Positions 20,452 through 29,443 of a stretch of DNA of 64,000 nucleotides are shown here, in pieces. The stretch spans positions 248,001-312,000 of the forward strand of contig NZ_JACIEU010000003.1 of assembly GCF_014197035.1 (NCBI RefSeq). The letters are read 5' to 3'. The notes below the pieces were generated by a model that worked only from the letters and a program-made list of their open reading frames with translations, did no database searches and was not told where the DNA came from. This stretch comes from Sphingobium scionense (GTDB taxonomy: Bacteria > Pseudomonadota > Alphaproteobacteria > Sphingomonadales > Sphingomonadaceae). Each line of letters opens with the position of its first letter. Within the stretch, counting starts at the first letter, position 1. The position numbers and the translations under genes are program-made.

Positions 20452-21389
20452 GCGTGCTTGCCCTTGCCGGGGGCGTCGGTGGCGCCAAGCTGGCCAATGG
20501 CCTGGCCGGCGTCGTGCCGCCCGGCGCACTGACCATCGCCGTCAACACCGGCGACGATTTCGTCCATATGGGTCTGCACATCTCGCCTGACATCGACAGC
20601 GTCACCTATGCGCTGGCGGGCATGAACGATAGCGTGCGTGGCTGGGGCGTGGCCGATGAAAGCTGGGCCTTCATGGATGCCACAAGGCGGCTGGGCGGCG
20701 AAAGCTGGTTCAACCTGGGCGATCGTGACCTGGCGACCCATGTGCTGCGCACCGCCTTGCTGCGCGAGGGCACGCTGTCTTCGGCAACGGCCGACATCGC
20801 CGCGCGGCTGGGCATCGGGCAGCCGATCGTGCCGATGAGCGACGATCCGGTGCGGTCGATGATCGATACCGACCAGGGCGAGATGGCCTTCCAGGATTAT
20901 TTCGTGCGCCATCAATGCGGGCCGCGCTTCCAATCTATCCGGTTCGACGGGGCCGCAGCGGCGCGGCCGAGCGCCGGTCTGGTGGAGGCACTGGATGATC
21001 CGGCGCTGGAGGCGATCATCCTCTGCCCGTCCAACCCGATCCTGTCGATCGACCCGATTTTGGCGGTGCCGGGTGTGCGCGATAGGCTGGTGGCGCGGCG
21101 CGTGCCGTGCGTGGCGCTGTCGCCCTTCATCGCGGGGCAGGCGGTCAAGGGGCCGGCCGCCAAGATCATGACCGAACTGGGTTTGCCGACGACGCCGGCG
21201 ACGATCGCCCGCCATTATGACGGGCTGATCGACGGGCTGATGGTGGACGTGGCCGATGCGCAGGGCTGGACCGACGATGGACTGGTGGTGCGCAGTGCCG
21301 ACATATTGATGCGCAATGTCGATCAGCAGCGGGCACTGGCCGCTCAGATGATCGATTTTGCAGCAGCCTTGCGGCGCGCGGCCCCGTGA
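20448..21389 (+). CDS. cofD: 2-phospho-L-lactate (or PEP) transferase CofD/FbiA
   Basis: A protein of 313 residues. It begins VLALAGGVGGAKLANGL, the hallmark of CofD/FbiA, which transfers the phospho-three-carbon moiety from its GDP-activated form to FO, giving F420-0 or its dehydro or phosphoglyceryl analogue. The conserved regions NTGDDFVHMGLHISPDID and ILCPSNPILSIDPIL are present. It is translationally coupled to cofE (ATGA overlap at 20448) and to cofC (4-bp overlap at 21386). Confidence 0.96.
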   Translation: MSVLALAGGVGGAKLANGLAGVVPPGALTIAVNTGDDFVHMGLHISPDIDSVTYALAGMNDSVRGWGVADESWAFMDATRRLGGESWFNLGDRDLATHVLRTALLREGTLSSATADIAARLGIGQPIVPMSDDPVRSMIDTDQGEMAFQDYFVRHQCGPRFQSIRFDGAAAARPSAGLVEALDDPALEAIILCPSNPILSIDPILAVPGVRDRLVARRVPCVALSPFIAGQAVKGPAAKIMTELGLPTTPATIARHYDGLIDGLMVDVADAQGWTDDGLVVRSADILMRNVDQQRALAAQMIDFAAALRRAAP

Positions 21390-21964
21390 CCCTGTCGATC
21401 CTGATCCCGGCCAGAAGCTTCGCGCAGGGCAAGAGCCGGTTGGCGCAGGTTCTGGGGCCACGGGATCGGGCGGCACTGTGCCGGCAATTATTGGGGCATG
21501 TGCTGGCGGTCGCACGCGATGTAACCCCGGATGCGGCCGTGCATGTCGTCAGCGCCTGCCCGGAGGTGCGCGGTTTCGCGACCGAGCGGGGCGCGAGGGT
21601 TCTGGCCGAGCGCGAGCCGGGCCATGTGCCGGCACTGACGGCGGCGATGCAGGCGTTGCCGATCGATCAGCCGGTGCTGATCCTGAGTGCGGACCTGCCG
21701 ATGCTGGCGGCTGCGGACCTGCACGCGATGGTGCAGGAACCTGCCGATGTGGTGATCGCCACCGATCGTGAGGAGCAGGGGACCAACGCGCTGTTGCTGA
21801 AGCGGCCCGGCCTTATCCCGCTGCGTTTCGGGCCGGGCAGCTGTGCCGCCCATGTCGGGGAAGCGGAACGGGCCGGATATCGCGTGTCGATCGTCCGGCG
21901 GCCCGGCCTGGCGAACGATGTCGACCTGCCCGAACATCTCCAAATATTTTCCGTTGGTGCATAA
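21386..21964 (+). CDS. cofC: 2-phospho-L-lactate/PEP guanylyltransferase CofC/FbiD
   Basis: A protein of 192 residues with a nucleotidyltransferase fold (start ILIPARSFAQGKSRLAQVL, then ILSADLPML). It activates 2-phospholactate, phosphoenolpyruvate or 3-phosphoglycerate with GTP for CofD. Which of the three is used cannot be told from sequence. The GTG start overlaps the cofD stop. It completes the core F420 gene set in one operon. Confidence 0.92.
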   Translation: MTLSILIPARSFAQGKSRLAQVLGPRDRAALCRQLLGHVLAVARDVTPDAAVHVVSACPEVRGFATERGARVLAEREPGHVPALTAAMQALPIDQPVLILSADLPMLAAADLHAMVQEPADVVIATDREEQGTNALLLKRPGLIPLRFGPGSCAAHVGEAERAGYRVSIVRRPGLANDVDLPEHLQIFSVGA

Positions 21965-22024
21965 TTGCCTTGGTCCTGCCGAACGGGCGGGGTAAGGCAT
22001 AAAATTGCATCTAGGTATATAATT
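21954..22024. promoter_or_regulatory. AT-rich element upstream of the thiolase gene
   Basis: GGTGCATAATTG (21956-21967) overlaps the cofC stop, and AAAATTGCATCTAGGTAT starts at 22001. On the minus strand the latter reads ATACCTAGATGCAATTTT, matching elements upstream of other units here. It may give the thiolase gene its own promoter within the F420 operon. Confidence 0.45.
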
Positions 22025-22035
22025 GGAGGAGTCGG

Positions 22036-23208
22036 ATGGCGGAGGCATATATTGCGGCCGTGGCGCGCAGCGCCGGTGGCAAGCGGGGCGGCAGGCTGGC
22101 GGGGGTGCATCCTGCCGATCTGGCCGGGCGCGTGCTGGCGGGACTGGTGGGCCGCAGTGGGATCGATCCGGCCGCGATCGAGGATGTCATCATGGGCTGT
22201 GCCTGTCCCGGCGGCGAGCAGGGGGCGAACATCGCCCGCAACGCCGTGCTGGCCAGCGGCTTGCCGCAATCCGTGCCCGGCACCCATGTCGACCGCCAGT
22301 GCGGTTCGTCGCAACAGGCGCTGCATTTCGCCGCCGCGACGGTGATGGCGGGCGTGCAGGATGTGGTGATCGCCGCCGGTGTCGAGAGCATGACCCGCGT
22401 GCCGATGGGCCTGCCCTGGACGCTGGCGGCCAAGCATGGGTTTGGCACCTATCGCAGTCCGGGGATCGAGGCGCGCTATCCCGATACGCCGTTCAGCCAG
22501 TTTGGCGGGGCCGAGATGATGGCCCGCAAATATGGCTTCGACCGTGCGGCGCTCGACGCCTATGCGCTGGAGAGCCATCATCGCGCGGCGGCGGCGACGC
22601 AGGCCGGCAAGTTCGACGCGGAGATAGTGCCGCTGGAGGTCGAGACTGCCGAGGGCGAAAAGCTGGTTCACAAGGTGGATGAGGGCATCCGCTTCGACGC
22701 CAGCCTGGAGAAGATTGCCAGCGTCAAGCTGTTGACCGAGGGCGGGGTGATTTCCGCCGCCAATGCCAGCCAGATCTGCGATGGCGCCGCGGCGTTGCTG
22801 ATCGTCAATGAGCGGGGCCTCAAGACCCATGGCCTGACGCCGCTGGCGCGGGTGCATGAGATGACCGTGCTGGGCCATGATCCGGTCATCATGTTGGAAG
22901 CGCCGATCCCGGCGACCGAGCGGGCGCTGACGCGGGCGGGCATGACGCTGGGCGAGATCGACCTGTATGAAGTGAATGAGGCGTTCGCGCCGGTGCCGCT
23001 GGCCTGGGCGAAGGCCTTGGGCGCCGATCCGGCGCGGCTCAACGTGCATGGCGGGGCGATTTCTCTGGGCCATCCGCTGGGCGGATCGGGCGCCAAGCTG
23101 ATGGCGACGCTGGTCAGCGCGCTGCATGATCGCGGCGCGCGCTATGGCCTCCAGACCATGTGCGAGGCCGGCGGCATGGCCAATGTGACGATCGTGGAAC
23201 GGCTCTGA
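22036..23208 (+). CDS. Acetyl-CoA acyltransferase (thiolase)
   Basis: A true thiolase of 390 residues. The nucleophile Cys 89 lies in DRQCGSSQQ, a His is in GHPLGGSG and a second Cys is in MCEAGGM near the C-terminus. It would release acetyl- or propionyl-CoA from a 3-ketoacyl-CoA. It resembles the FadA5/FadA6-type thiolases of steroid and ring catabolism, but substrate assignment would be guesswork. GGAGGA precedes the ATG. It is the last gene of the TetR/F420 unit, 71 bp after cofC, linking cofactor genes to catabolism, and is followed by a strong terminator. Confidence 0.92.
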   Translation: MAEAYIAAVARSAGGKRGGRLAGVHPADLAGRVLAGLVGRSGIDPAAIEDVIMGCACPGGEQGANIARNAVLASGLPQSVPGTHVDRQCGSSQQALHFAAATVMAGVQDVVIAAGVESMTRVPMGLPWTLAAKHGFGTYRSPGIEARYPDTPFSQFGGAEMMARKYGFDRAALDAYALESHHRAAAATQAGKFDAEIVPLEVETAEGEKLVHKVDEGIRFDASLEKIASVKLLTEGGVISAANASQICDGAAALLIVNERGLKTHGLTPLARVHEMTVLGHDPVIMLEAPIPATERALTRAGMTLGEIDLYEVNEAFAPVPLAWAKALGADPARLNVHGGAISLGHPLGGSGAKLMATLVSALHDRGARYGLQTMCEAGGMANVTIVERL

Positions 23209-23215
23209 GGGGAAT

Positions 23216-23253
23216 GGATCGGCCCTTCCCCGGTGGCGGGGAAGGGCCGATCC
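23216..23253. terminator. Perfect 16-bp stem-loop, bidirectional terminator
   Basis: A GGATCGGCCCTTCCCC arm pairs perfectly with its complement around a 6-nt loop (23232-23237). It lies in the 46-bp gap between the thiolase gene and the convergent acyl-CoA dehydrogenase gene, so it can serve both strands. There is no clear T-run. Confidence 0.75.
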
Positions 23254-23254
23254 C

Positions 23255-24937
23255 TCAATTGGCTTCGTCGAGCAGGCGGCGGGCGATGACCTGGGCCTGG
23301 ATTTCGCCGGCACCCTCAAAGATGTTGAGAATGCGCGCGTCGGCCAGCAGGCGGCTGACCTGATATTCGGTGGCAAAGCCATTGCCGCCATGGATCTGCA
23401 GCGCATTGTCGGCGGCCGCCCAGGCGACCCGTGCGCCGATCAGCTTGGCCATGCCGGCTTCCAGATCGCAGCGCTTGTCCTCATCCTTGCGCCGGGCGGC
23501 GAAATAGGTGAGCTGGCGCGCACCCATGATCTCCGCCGCCATCATCGCCAGCTTGTTGGCGACGCGCGGGAAGTCGAAGATCGGCCGGCCGAACTGCTTG
23601 CGATCGAGCGCATAGGAAAGGCCGATGTCGAGCGCTGCCTGGGCGACGCCGATGGCGCGGGCGGCGGTCTGGATACGGGCGCTTTCGAAGGTCGCCATCA
23701 ACTGCTTGAAGCCCTGGCCCTCGACCCCGCCGAGCAGATTGGCGGCCGGCACGCGGAAATCGTCGAAGCCGATCTCATATTCCTTCATGCCGCGATAGCC
23801 GATCACCTCGATCTCGCCGCCGCTCATGCCGGGCGTGGGGAAGGGGGCGTCGACGGTGCCGCGCTGCTTGGGCGCGATCAGCATCGACAGGCCGCTATAG
23901 TTGCGGGTGTCGGGATCGGTGCGGACCAGCAGGGTCATCACGTCGGCGCGGGCCGCATGGGTGATCCAGCTCTTGTTGCCGCTGACCCGATATTCGCCAT
24001 CGGCAAGCGTCGCGCGGGTGCGTAGCGCGCCAAGGTCGGAGCCGGTGTCGGGCTCGGTGAAGACGGCAGTCGGCAGGATCGCGGCATTGGCGATCTGCGG
24101 CAGCCAATGGGCCTTCTGCTCGGGGGTGCCGCCGGTCAGGATCAGTTCTGCCGCGATTTCCGACCGGGTGGCGAGACTGCCGACGCCGATCCAGCCGCGC
24201 GAAAGCTCCTCGGATACGACGCACATCGCGGTCTTGCCCATGCCAAGGCCGCCAAATTCCTCCGGAATGGTCATGCCGAACACGCCCATCTCGCCCAGTT
24301 CCTGGACCAGCGGCAGCGGGATGAGTTCATCCTTGAGATGCCATTGATGGGCGAAGGGCGCGACCTTCTCGTTCGACAAAGCGAAGAACTGATCGCGCAC
24401 CATGTCGAACATCTCGTCGAGGCCGCAATTTTCCAGCGTCGCCCGGCCGCGTGCATCGACCAGATGGCCGGCAATCGCACTTTTCACCGCTTGGCCACCA
24501 CCACTGCGGATGAGGGTGCGCAGGGCCGGTGCGTCGAGCGCGGACAGATCGTCGCTAAGGTCGGTGGGGCGGATCACCTCGCCCTGGTTCATCGGTATGC
24601 CGCCCAGCATCTGCGCGCCATATTCGGCGAAGAGCAACTGGGCGAGCAGCGCTTCGATCTCGCCAAAGCTGCCCTGGGCGTCGAGACTGGCGGCCCAGCT
24701 CGCGACTTCGCGCAGCATTTCGGCATAGGCGGCGAACCAGCCAAAACCATGGACGATATGTTGCTCGACATCGGCGAGGACGCGATCGACCTTGCCGCCG
24801 TCATTGCTGATCCGCGCCTTCACATGCGGCCGGGCGGCCGCGACGAAGGCGTGCGCGGCATCGGCCGCGCCAGATAGCAGCGCCGGCAGATCGGGCAGGA
24901 CCAGGATATTCTTGTCCATCTCCATCGTCGCGCTCAT
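23255..24937 (-). CDS. mcd: Extended acyl-CoA dehydrogenase, (2S)-methylsuccinyl-CoA dehydrogenase-like
   Basis: A flavoprotein of 560 residues, about 170 longer at the N-terminus than ordinary acyl-CoA dehydrogenases. The core (TAVFTEPDTGSDLGALRTRA, NKSWITHAAR, IHGGNGFATEYQ, IFEGAGEIQAQVIARRLL) and the extension containing AEYGAQMLGGIPMNQGE look to me like Mcd of the ethylmalonyl-CoA pathway, which oxidises methylsuccinyl-CoA to mesaconyl-C1-CoA. That assignment is from recalled family features. The rest of the ethylmalonyl-CoA pathway (Ccr, Ecm) is not in the window, so it may serve a catabolic branch. It overlaps the enoyl-CoA hydratase gene by 4 bp. Confidence 0.72.
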   Translation of the reverse strand: MSATMEMDKNILVLPDLPALLSGAADAAHAFVAAARPHVKARISNDGGKVDRVLADVEQHIVHGFGWFAAYAEMLREVASWAASLDAQGSFGEIEALLAQLLFAEYGAQMLGGIPMNQGEVIRPTDLSDDLSALDAPALRTLIRSGGGQAVKSAIAGHLVDARGRATLENCGLDEMFDMVRDQFFALSNEKVAPFAHQWHLKDELIPLPLVQELGEMGVFGMTIPEEFGGLGMGKTAMCVVSEELSRGWIGVGSLATRSEIAAELILTGGTPEQKAHWLPQIANAAILPTAVFTEPDTGSDLGALRTRATLADGEYRVSGNKSWITHAARADVMTLLVRTDPDTRNYSGLSMLIAPKQRGTVDAPFPTPGMSGGEIEVIGYRGMKEYEIGFDDFRVPAANLLGGVEGQGFKQLMATFESARIQTAARAIGVAQAALDIGLSYALDRKQFGRPIFDFPRVANKLAMMAAEIMGARQLTYFAARRKDEDKRCDLEAGMAKLIGARVAWAAADNALQIHGGNGFATEYQVSRLLADARILNIFEGAGEIQAQVIARRLLDEAN

Positions 24938-25800
24938 CCTTCCCCCGCCTGCTTCTTGTTGGCCGATGCCATCGCCTTGGCATCCAGCCCGCCGACCAGA
25001 TTGCCGGTCATCAGCTGATTATGGGCATGGGCGAGATGGTGCATGTGGAACACGCTATCCATCACCTGCCGCTTGCCGCGCGCATCCTCGACGAAGTTGA
25101 ACGCCTGCTTGGTCAGGGCCAGGCCGAACCGTTCATGCTGGGCGATTTCGGCGGCGATCTTGGCCACTTCCTCGCGCAGCGTCTCGCGCGGGAAAATTTC
25201 GTTCACCATGCCGAAATTATAGGCGCGCTGGGCCGGCATGCGGCGGCCGAGCAGCAGCAGTTCGCGCGCGACGCGGGTCGGCAGTTCGAAGGCATGGGCG
25301 AAATATTCGACGCCCGGCTGGGCCATGCGCTGCACCGGATCCTGGAAGAAGGCGTCTTCCGATGCGATGATGAGATCGCAGACCCAGGCGAGCATCAGTC
25401 CGCCGGCGATGCAGGCGCCCTGCACCATGGCGATCATCGGCTTGGGAATGTCGGCCCAGCGGCGGCACAGGCCCAGATAGCCGTCCTGTTCCAGCACATA
25501 TTGGCGTTCGGCGCCGCCCTTGTTCAGATGGTCCCACCACATGCTGGTGCGGGTGCGCGGCATGTGGCTGTCCTTGTCCGGCGTGCCGATGTCATGGCCG
25601 GCGGAGAAATGCTTGCCCTCGCCACCGAGCACGATCACCTTGACCCCGTCATCCTCGACCGCGCGCTTGAAGGCATCGTCGAGCTGGCCGAGCAGCCGGT
25701 AATTCTGGGCATTGCCATATTGGGGGCGGTTCAGCATCACCCAGGCGACGCCGTCCACCACATTATAGGTTACGAATTCGGGCTGCGCTTCTTCGGACAT
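24934..25800 (-). CDS. Enoyl-CoA hydratase/isomerase (crotonase) family protein
   Basis: A crotonase of 288 residues. Oxyanion-hole motifs are FSAGHDIG (near 65) and GACIAGGLML (near 130). The conserved acidic site is in FFQDPVQRM, where typical hydratases have a Glu-containing segment. It also has a longer C-terminal helix than usual. It is coupled to the Mcd-like gene (4-bp overlap) and lies 12 bp after the SDR gene. It would hydrate or isomerise an enoyl-CoA in the same branch. Exact chemistry is not predictable. Confidence 0.88.
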   Translation of the reverse strand: MSEEAQPEFVTYNVVDGVAWVMLNRPQYGNAQNYRLLGQLDDAFKRAVEDDGVKVIVLGGEGKHFSAGHDIGTPDKDSHMPRTRTSMWWDHLNKGGAERQYVLEQDGYLGLCRRWADIPKPMIAMVQGACIAGGLMLAWVCDLIIASEDAFFQDPVQRMAQPGVEYFAHAFELPTRVARELLLLGRRMPAQRAYNFGMVNEIFPRETLREEVAKIAAEIAQHERFGLALTKQAFNFVEDARGKRQVMDSVFHMHHLAHAHNQLMTGNLVGGLDAKAMASANKKQAGEG

Positions 25801-25812
25801 CGTCCCTCTCCC

Positions 25813-26591
<779 letters not shown>

Positions 26592-26595
<4 letters not shown>

Positions 26596-27845
26596 GCCTG
26601 TGTCCTCTCCTTCACGGGGCGCTGGGCGATCGCGCCGTCGTTCGTCAGCGCGTCGAGCGCGCCGTCGTCGAGGCCGAGCCATTCCCCCAATATTTCGCGG
26701 CTATGTTCGCCCACGCGCGGCGGGCAGTGACGATAATCGGCCGGCGTCGCCGACAGCTTGCCGGGATAGGCGACGGTCGGGATATCGACCCCATCCTCTT
26801 CCCGGCGATAGCGATGGACGGTCTGGCGGGCGTCGATGAAGGGATCTTCGAACACATCCTGGATGCTGTTGACCGGGCCGGCGGGGACGCCGGCGGCGAC
26901 GAAGCGCGCCATCAGATCGTCGCGGGCGAAGGGGCGGACGATCTCCTGCACCTTCGCCTCGATCGCGTCGCGGTTGATGAGGCGCTGGGCGCTGGTGGCG
27001 TAGAGCGGATCGGTGCCCAGTTCGCCATGGCCCATTTCCGTGCAGAAGGCGCGGAACTGGCGGTCATTGCCGATCGCGATGATCATCATGCCGTCGGCAA
27101 CCTCGAACGTCTTGTAGGGGACGACGGTGGGATGGCGATTGCCCAGGCGTCCCGGCACGATGCCGCCGACCAGCCAGTTCATTCCCTGATTGGCGAGCAT
27201 CGCGATCTGGGTATCGAGCAGCGACACGTCGATCTGCTGGCCCTCGCCCGTGCGTTCGGCATGGCGCAGGGCGGCGAGGATGGAGACGGTGGCGAACATG
27301 CCGGTCGACAGGTCGGCCATGGCGACGCCAGCGCGCAGCGGGCCGCCATCCTCTTCGCCGGTGATGCTCATGAAGCCGCCCATGCCCTGGGCGACGAAAT
27401 CATAGCCACCCCGATCGGCATAGGGGCCGGTCTGGCCGAAGCCGGTGATCGAGCAATAGACGAGGCGCGGGTTGATCGCCTTCAGGCTGGCATAGTCGAG
27501 GCCATATTTGCGCAGGCCCCCGACCTTGAAATTCTCCACCAATATGTCGGCTTCCGCTGCCAGCCGGCGGATCAGCGCGGCGCCCTGTGGCGTCGCCAGG
27601 TTGATCGCAGCGGACCGCTTGTTGCGGTTGCAGGACAGGTAATAGGCGCTGGTGCCGATTTCCGGCTGACCGTCGGCGCCGGTCAGGAAGGGCGGCCCCC
27701 AGGCGCGGGTATCGTCGCCATGGCCGGGCAGTTCGATCTTGATGACGTCGGCGCCGAAGTCGGCGAGTATCTGGGTCGACCATGGCCCCGCGAGCACGCG
27801 CGACAGGTCGAGAACCTTGATCCCTTCAAGCGCGCGGCCGCTCAT
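26592..27845 (-). CDS. CaiB/BaiF family CoA-transferase (class III)
   Basis: A protein of 417 residues. The N-terminus GIKVLDLSRVLAGPWSTQ and the catalytic Asp in GGYDFVAQGMGG are typical of class III (formyl-CoA transferase-like) CoA-transferases. It would move CoA from a donor thioester such as succinyl-CoA to an acid substrate. It leads a four-gene operon with an SDR, an enoyl-CoA hydratase and the methylsuccinyl-CoA-dehydrogenase-like gene, so a dicarboxylic acid acceptor is a reasonable guess. Confidence 0.9.
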
Positions 27846-27958
27846 CGCCTGCCGGCCTTGTTCGTCATGACCCGTGTCATCGCCATCCGCTCCTGTCCCC
27901 GCCTATCTGCTGCATCGGTTGATGATTCTGATAGCGGGTGCAGGAATGGAGGGCAAGA

Positions 27959-27978
27959 ATTATTGCACTATGGGATAC
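27959..27978. promoter_or_regulatory. GTGCAA-type element upstream of the CaiB operon
   Basis: ATTGCACTATGGGATAC starts at 27962. On the minus strand it reads GTATCCCATAGTGCAAT, aligning with elements upstream of the P450, TonB receptor and F420-linked thiolase genes. It lies 114 bp upstream of the CaiB start, in the 141-bp gap after the cytochrome c gene. Confidence 0.45.
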
Positions 27979-27986
27979 TTTTGGTG

Positions 27987-28373
27987 CTATTTCTTGGTGG
28001 CGCCGGCGAGATAGGCGAGCAGGTTGGCGCGATCGGCCGGGTTGGGCAGGCCGGCAAAGACCATGCGGTTGCCGGGGACGGCGGCGCTGGGCTTGGCGAG
28101 GAAGCCGTCGAGCGACTTGGCATCCCAACGGATCTTGGCCTTCTGCATCGCCGGGGAATAGGTAAAGCCCGGCACCGTGCCCGACGTGCGCCCGAACACG
28201 CCCGAGAGCGAAGGGCCGAGCTTCTTCACGCCCGGATCGACCGAATGGCAGACGGCGCAGCGGGCGAAAACCGCCTTGCCCTTGGTCGCGTCGCCCGCCT
28301 GGGCCAGCGCCGGGCCGGTGGTCGCGACGGCCATAGCGAACATCATCACCCGCGAAACATGCTTCATCGACAT
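27987..28373 (-). CDS. Class I cytochrome c (periplasmic)
   Basis: A protein of 128 residues. It has a Sec signal peptide (about 1-25, ending PALAQA), heme attachment site CAVCH and a probable axial Met in GNRMVFAG. This is a cytochrome c2/c550-type electron carrier. It is a likely acceptor for the PQQ dehydrogenase at 7647-9734. It is transcribed alone, and divergently from the EamA transporter gene. An internal ATG at 28367 is also a possible start. Confidence 0.92.
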   Translation of the reverse strand: MSMKHVSRVMMFAMAVATTGPALAQAGDATKGKAVFARCAVCHSVDPGVKKLGPSLSGVFGRTSGTVPGFTYSPAMQKAKIRWDAKSLDGFLAKPSAAVPGNRMVFAGLPNPADRANLLAYLAGATKK

Positions 28374-28404
28374 CCTGATTCCTCTTCCCTTCTTCTCTGG
28401 TTAA

Positions 28405-28431
28405 AATCTATACCAGTGTGCATAAATAAAC
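28405..28431. promoter_or_regulatory. AT-rich element between the cytochrome c and EamA genes
   Basis: CTATACCAGTGTGCATAAAT (28408-28427) matches, with the same spacing, CTATACCATAATGCAAAATT before the P450 gene. On the minus strand it includes TATAGAT, a plausible -10 box for the cytochrome gene. Confidence 0.45.
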
Positions 28432-28480
28432 CAATAGCCGTCTGAGTCTGAACGGCGGTTGAAGCGGGAAGGATGCGGAA

Positions 28481-29377
28481 ATGGCCGATGGCGGACCCAC
28501 GGCGAACCATCGGTTCGGGCCGGGCGGCATGGCGCTGGCCTTGCTGGTGAACATCATGTTCGCGCTCAATGTGATCGCGATGAAGGTGGTGGTGGATGCG
28601 ACCGCGCCGCTGCTGTCGGTGGCGCTGCGCATGGGGACGGTCTTTTTGATCTGTGCGCCGGCGCTGCGCCCGCTGCCGGGGCGGACGGGCTGGTTGATGC
28701 TCTATGGCTTCCTCAATGGCGGGTTGTTCCTGCTGCTGCTGAACCTGGCTTTGTTCATGGCCACCAATGTCGGGGCGCTGGCGATCGCCGGGCAACTGAG
28801 CGTACCCTTCTCGCTGTTGCTGGGCGCGCTGCTGCTGGGCGAGCGGCTCAACCGGCGCAAGATTGTCGGCGTGCTGTTGGCCTTTGCGGGGGTCGTGGCG
28901 CTGGTGTTCGACCCGCATATATTGGCGGAGGTGCCTGCGGTGCTGGTGATGGCCTGCGCGGCGATGCTGTGGGGCGGCGCGACCCTGGTGCAGCGCAAGC
29001 TGACCGGGGTGAGCGTGATGAACGGCCAGGCCTGGAACGGGCTGATGGGCGCGGCGGTGCTGGCGCCCTTTGCCCTGATTTTCGAGCGGCCGGCGATCGC
29101 GGGGCTGGCCCATGTCGGCTGGGTGCCGACCGGCTGGTTCGCCTTTTCCTGCCTGGGCGCGACGGTGCTGGGGCAGGGAACGCTCGCCTGGCTGCTGCAA
29201 CGCTATCCGATCTCGACCATCATGCCGCTGATGCTGGCATCGCCCGTGATGTCGACGGTCTTTGCCTCGCTCTATTTTTGCACGCCGATCACGGCCGGCA
29301 TGATTTCCGGCGGGACCGTTGCGCTGCTGGGCGTGACGATCATCGCCTTCTCGCCCGACCGCAGGCCGGTCGACTGA
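28481..29377 (+). CDS. EamA/DMT-family transporter
   Basis: A membrane protein of 298 residues with about ten hydrophobic segments arranged as two EamA repeats. The conserved Pro/Glu region LGALLLGERLNRRKIVGVLL closes the first repeat. Drug/metabolite transporters of this type export or exchange small metabolites. It stands alone on the plus strand between two minus-strand units, and its substrate is unknown. Confidence 0.88.
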   Translation: MADGGPTANHRFGPGGMALALLVNIMFALNVIAMKVVVDATAPLLSVALRMGTVFLICAPALRPLPGRTGWLMLYGFLNGGLFLLLLNLALFMATNVGALAIAGQLSVPFSLLLGALLLGERLNRRKIVGVLLAFAGVVALVFDPHILAEVPAVLVMACAAMLWGGATLVQRKLTGVSVMNGQAWNGLMGAAVLAPFALIFERPAIAGLAHVGWVPTGWFAFSCLGATVLGQGTLAWLLQRYPISTIMPLMLASPVMSTVFASLYFCTPITAGMISGGTVALLGVTIIAFSPDRRPVD

Positions 29378-29389
29378 CAATCAAAAAAT

Positions 29390-29420
29390 GGGCCGGCGTC
29401 GCATGCCTCGACGCCGGCCC
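29390..29420 (-). terminator. Rho-independent terminator of the 37.3-29.4 kb operon
   Basis: GGGCCGGCGTCG pairs perfectly with CGACGCCGGCCC (12 bp, 7-nt loop). On the minus strand the stem is followed by a TTTTTT tract (complement of 29383-29388), which fits termination after the thiolase gene ending at 29444. It can also act on the convergent EamA transcript. Confidence 0.85.
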
Positions 29421-29443
29421 AGGGGGCTACCGAAGGGCGGTGG

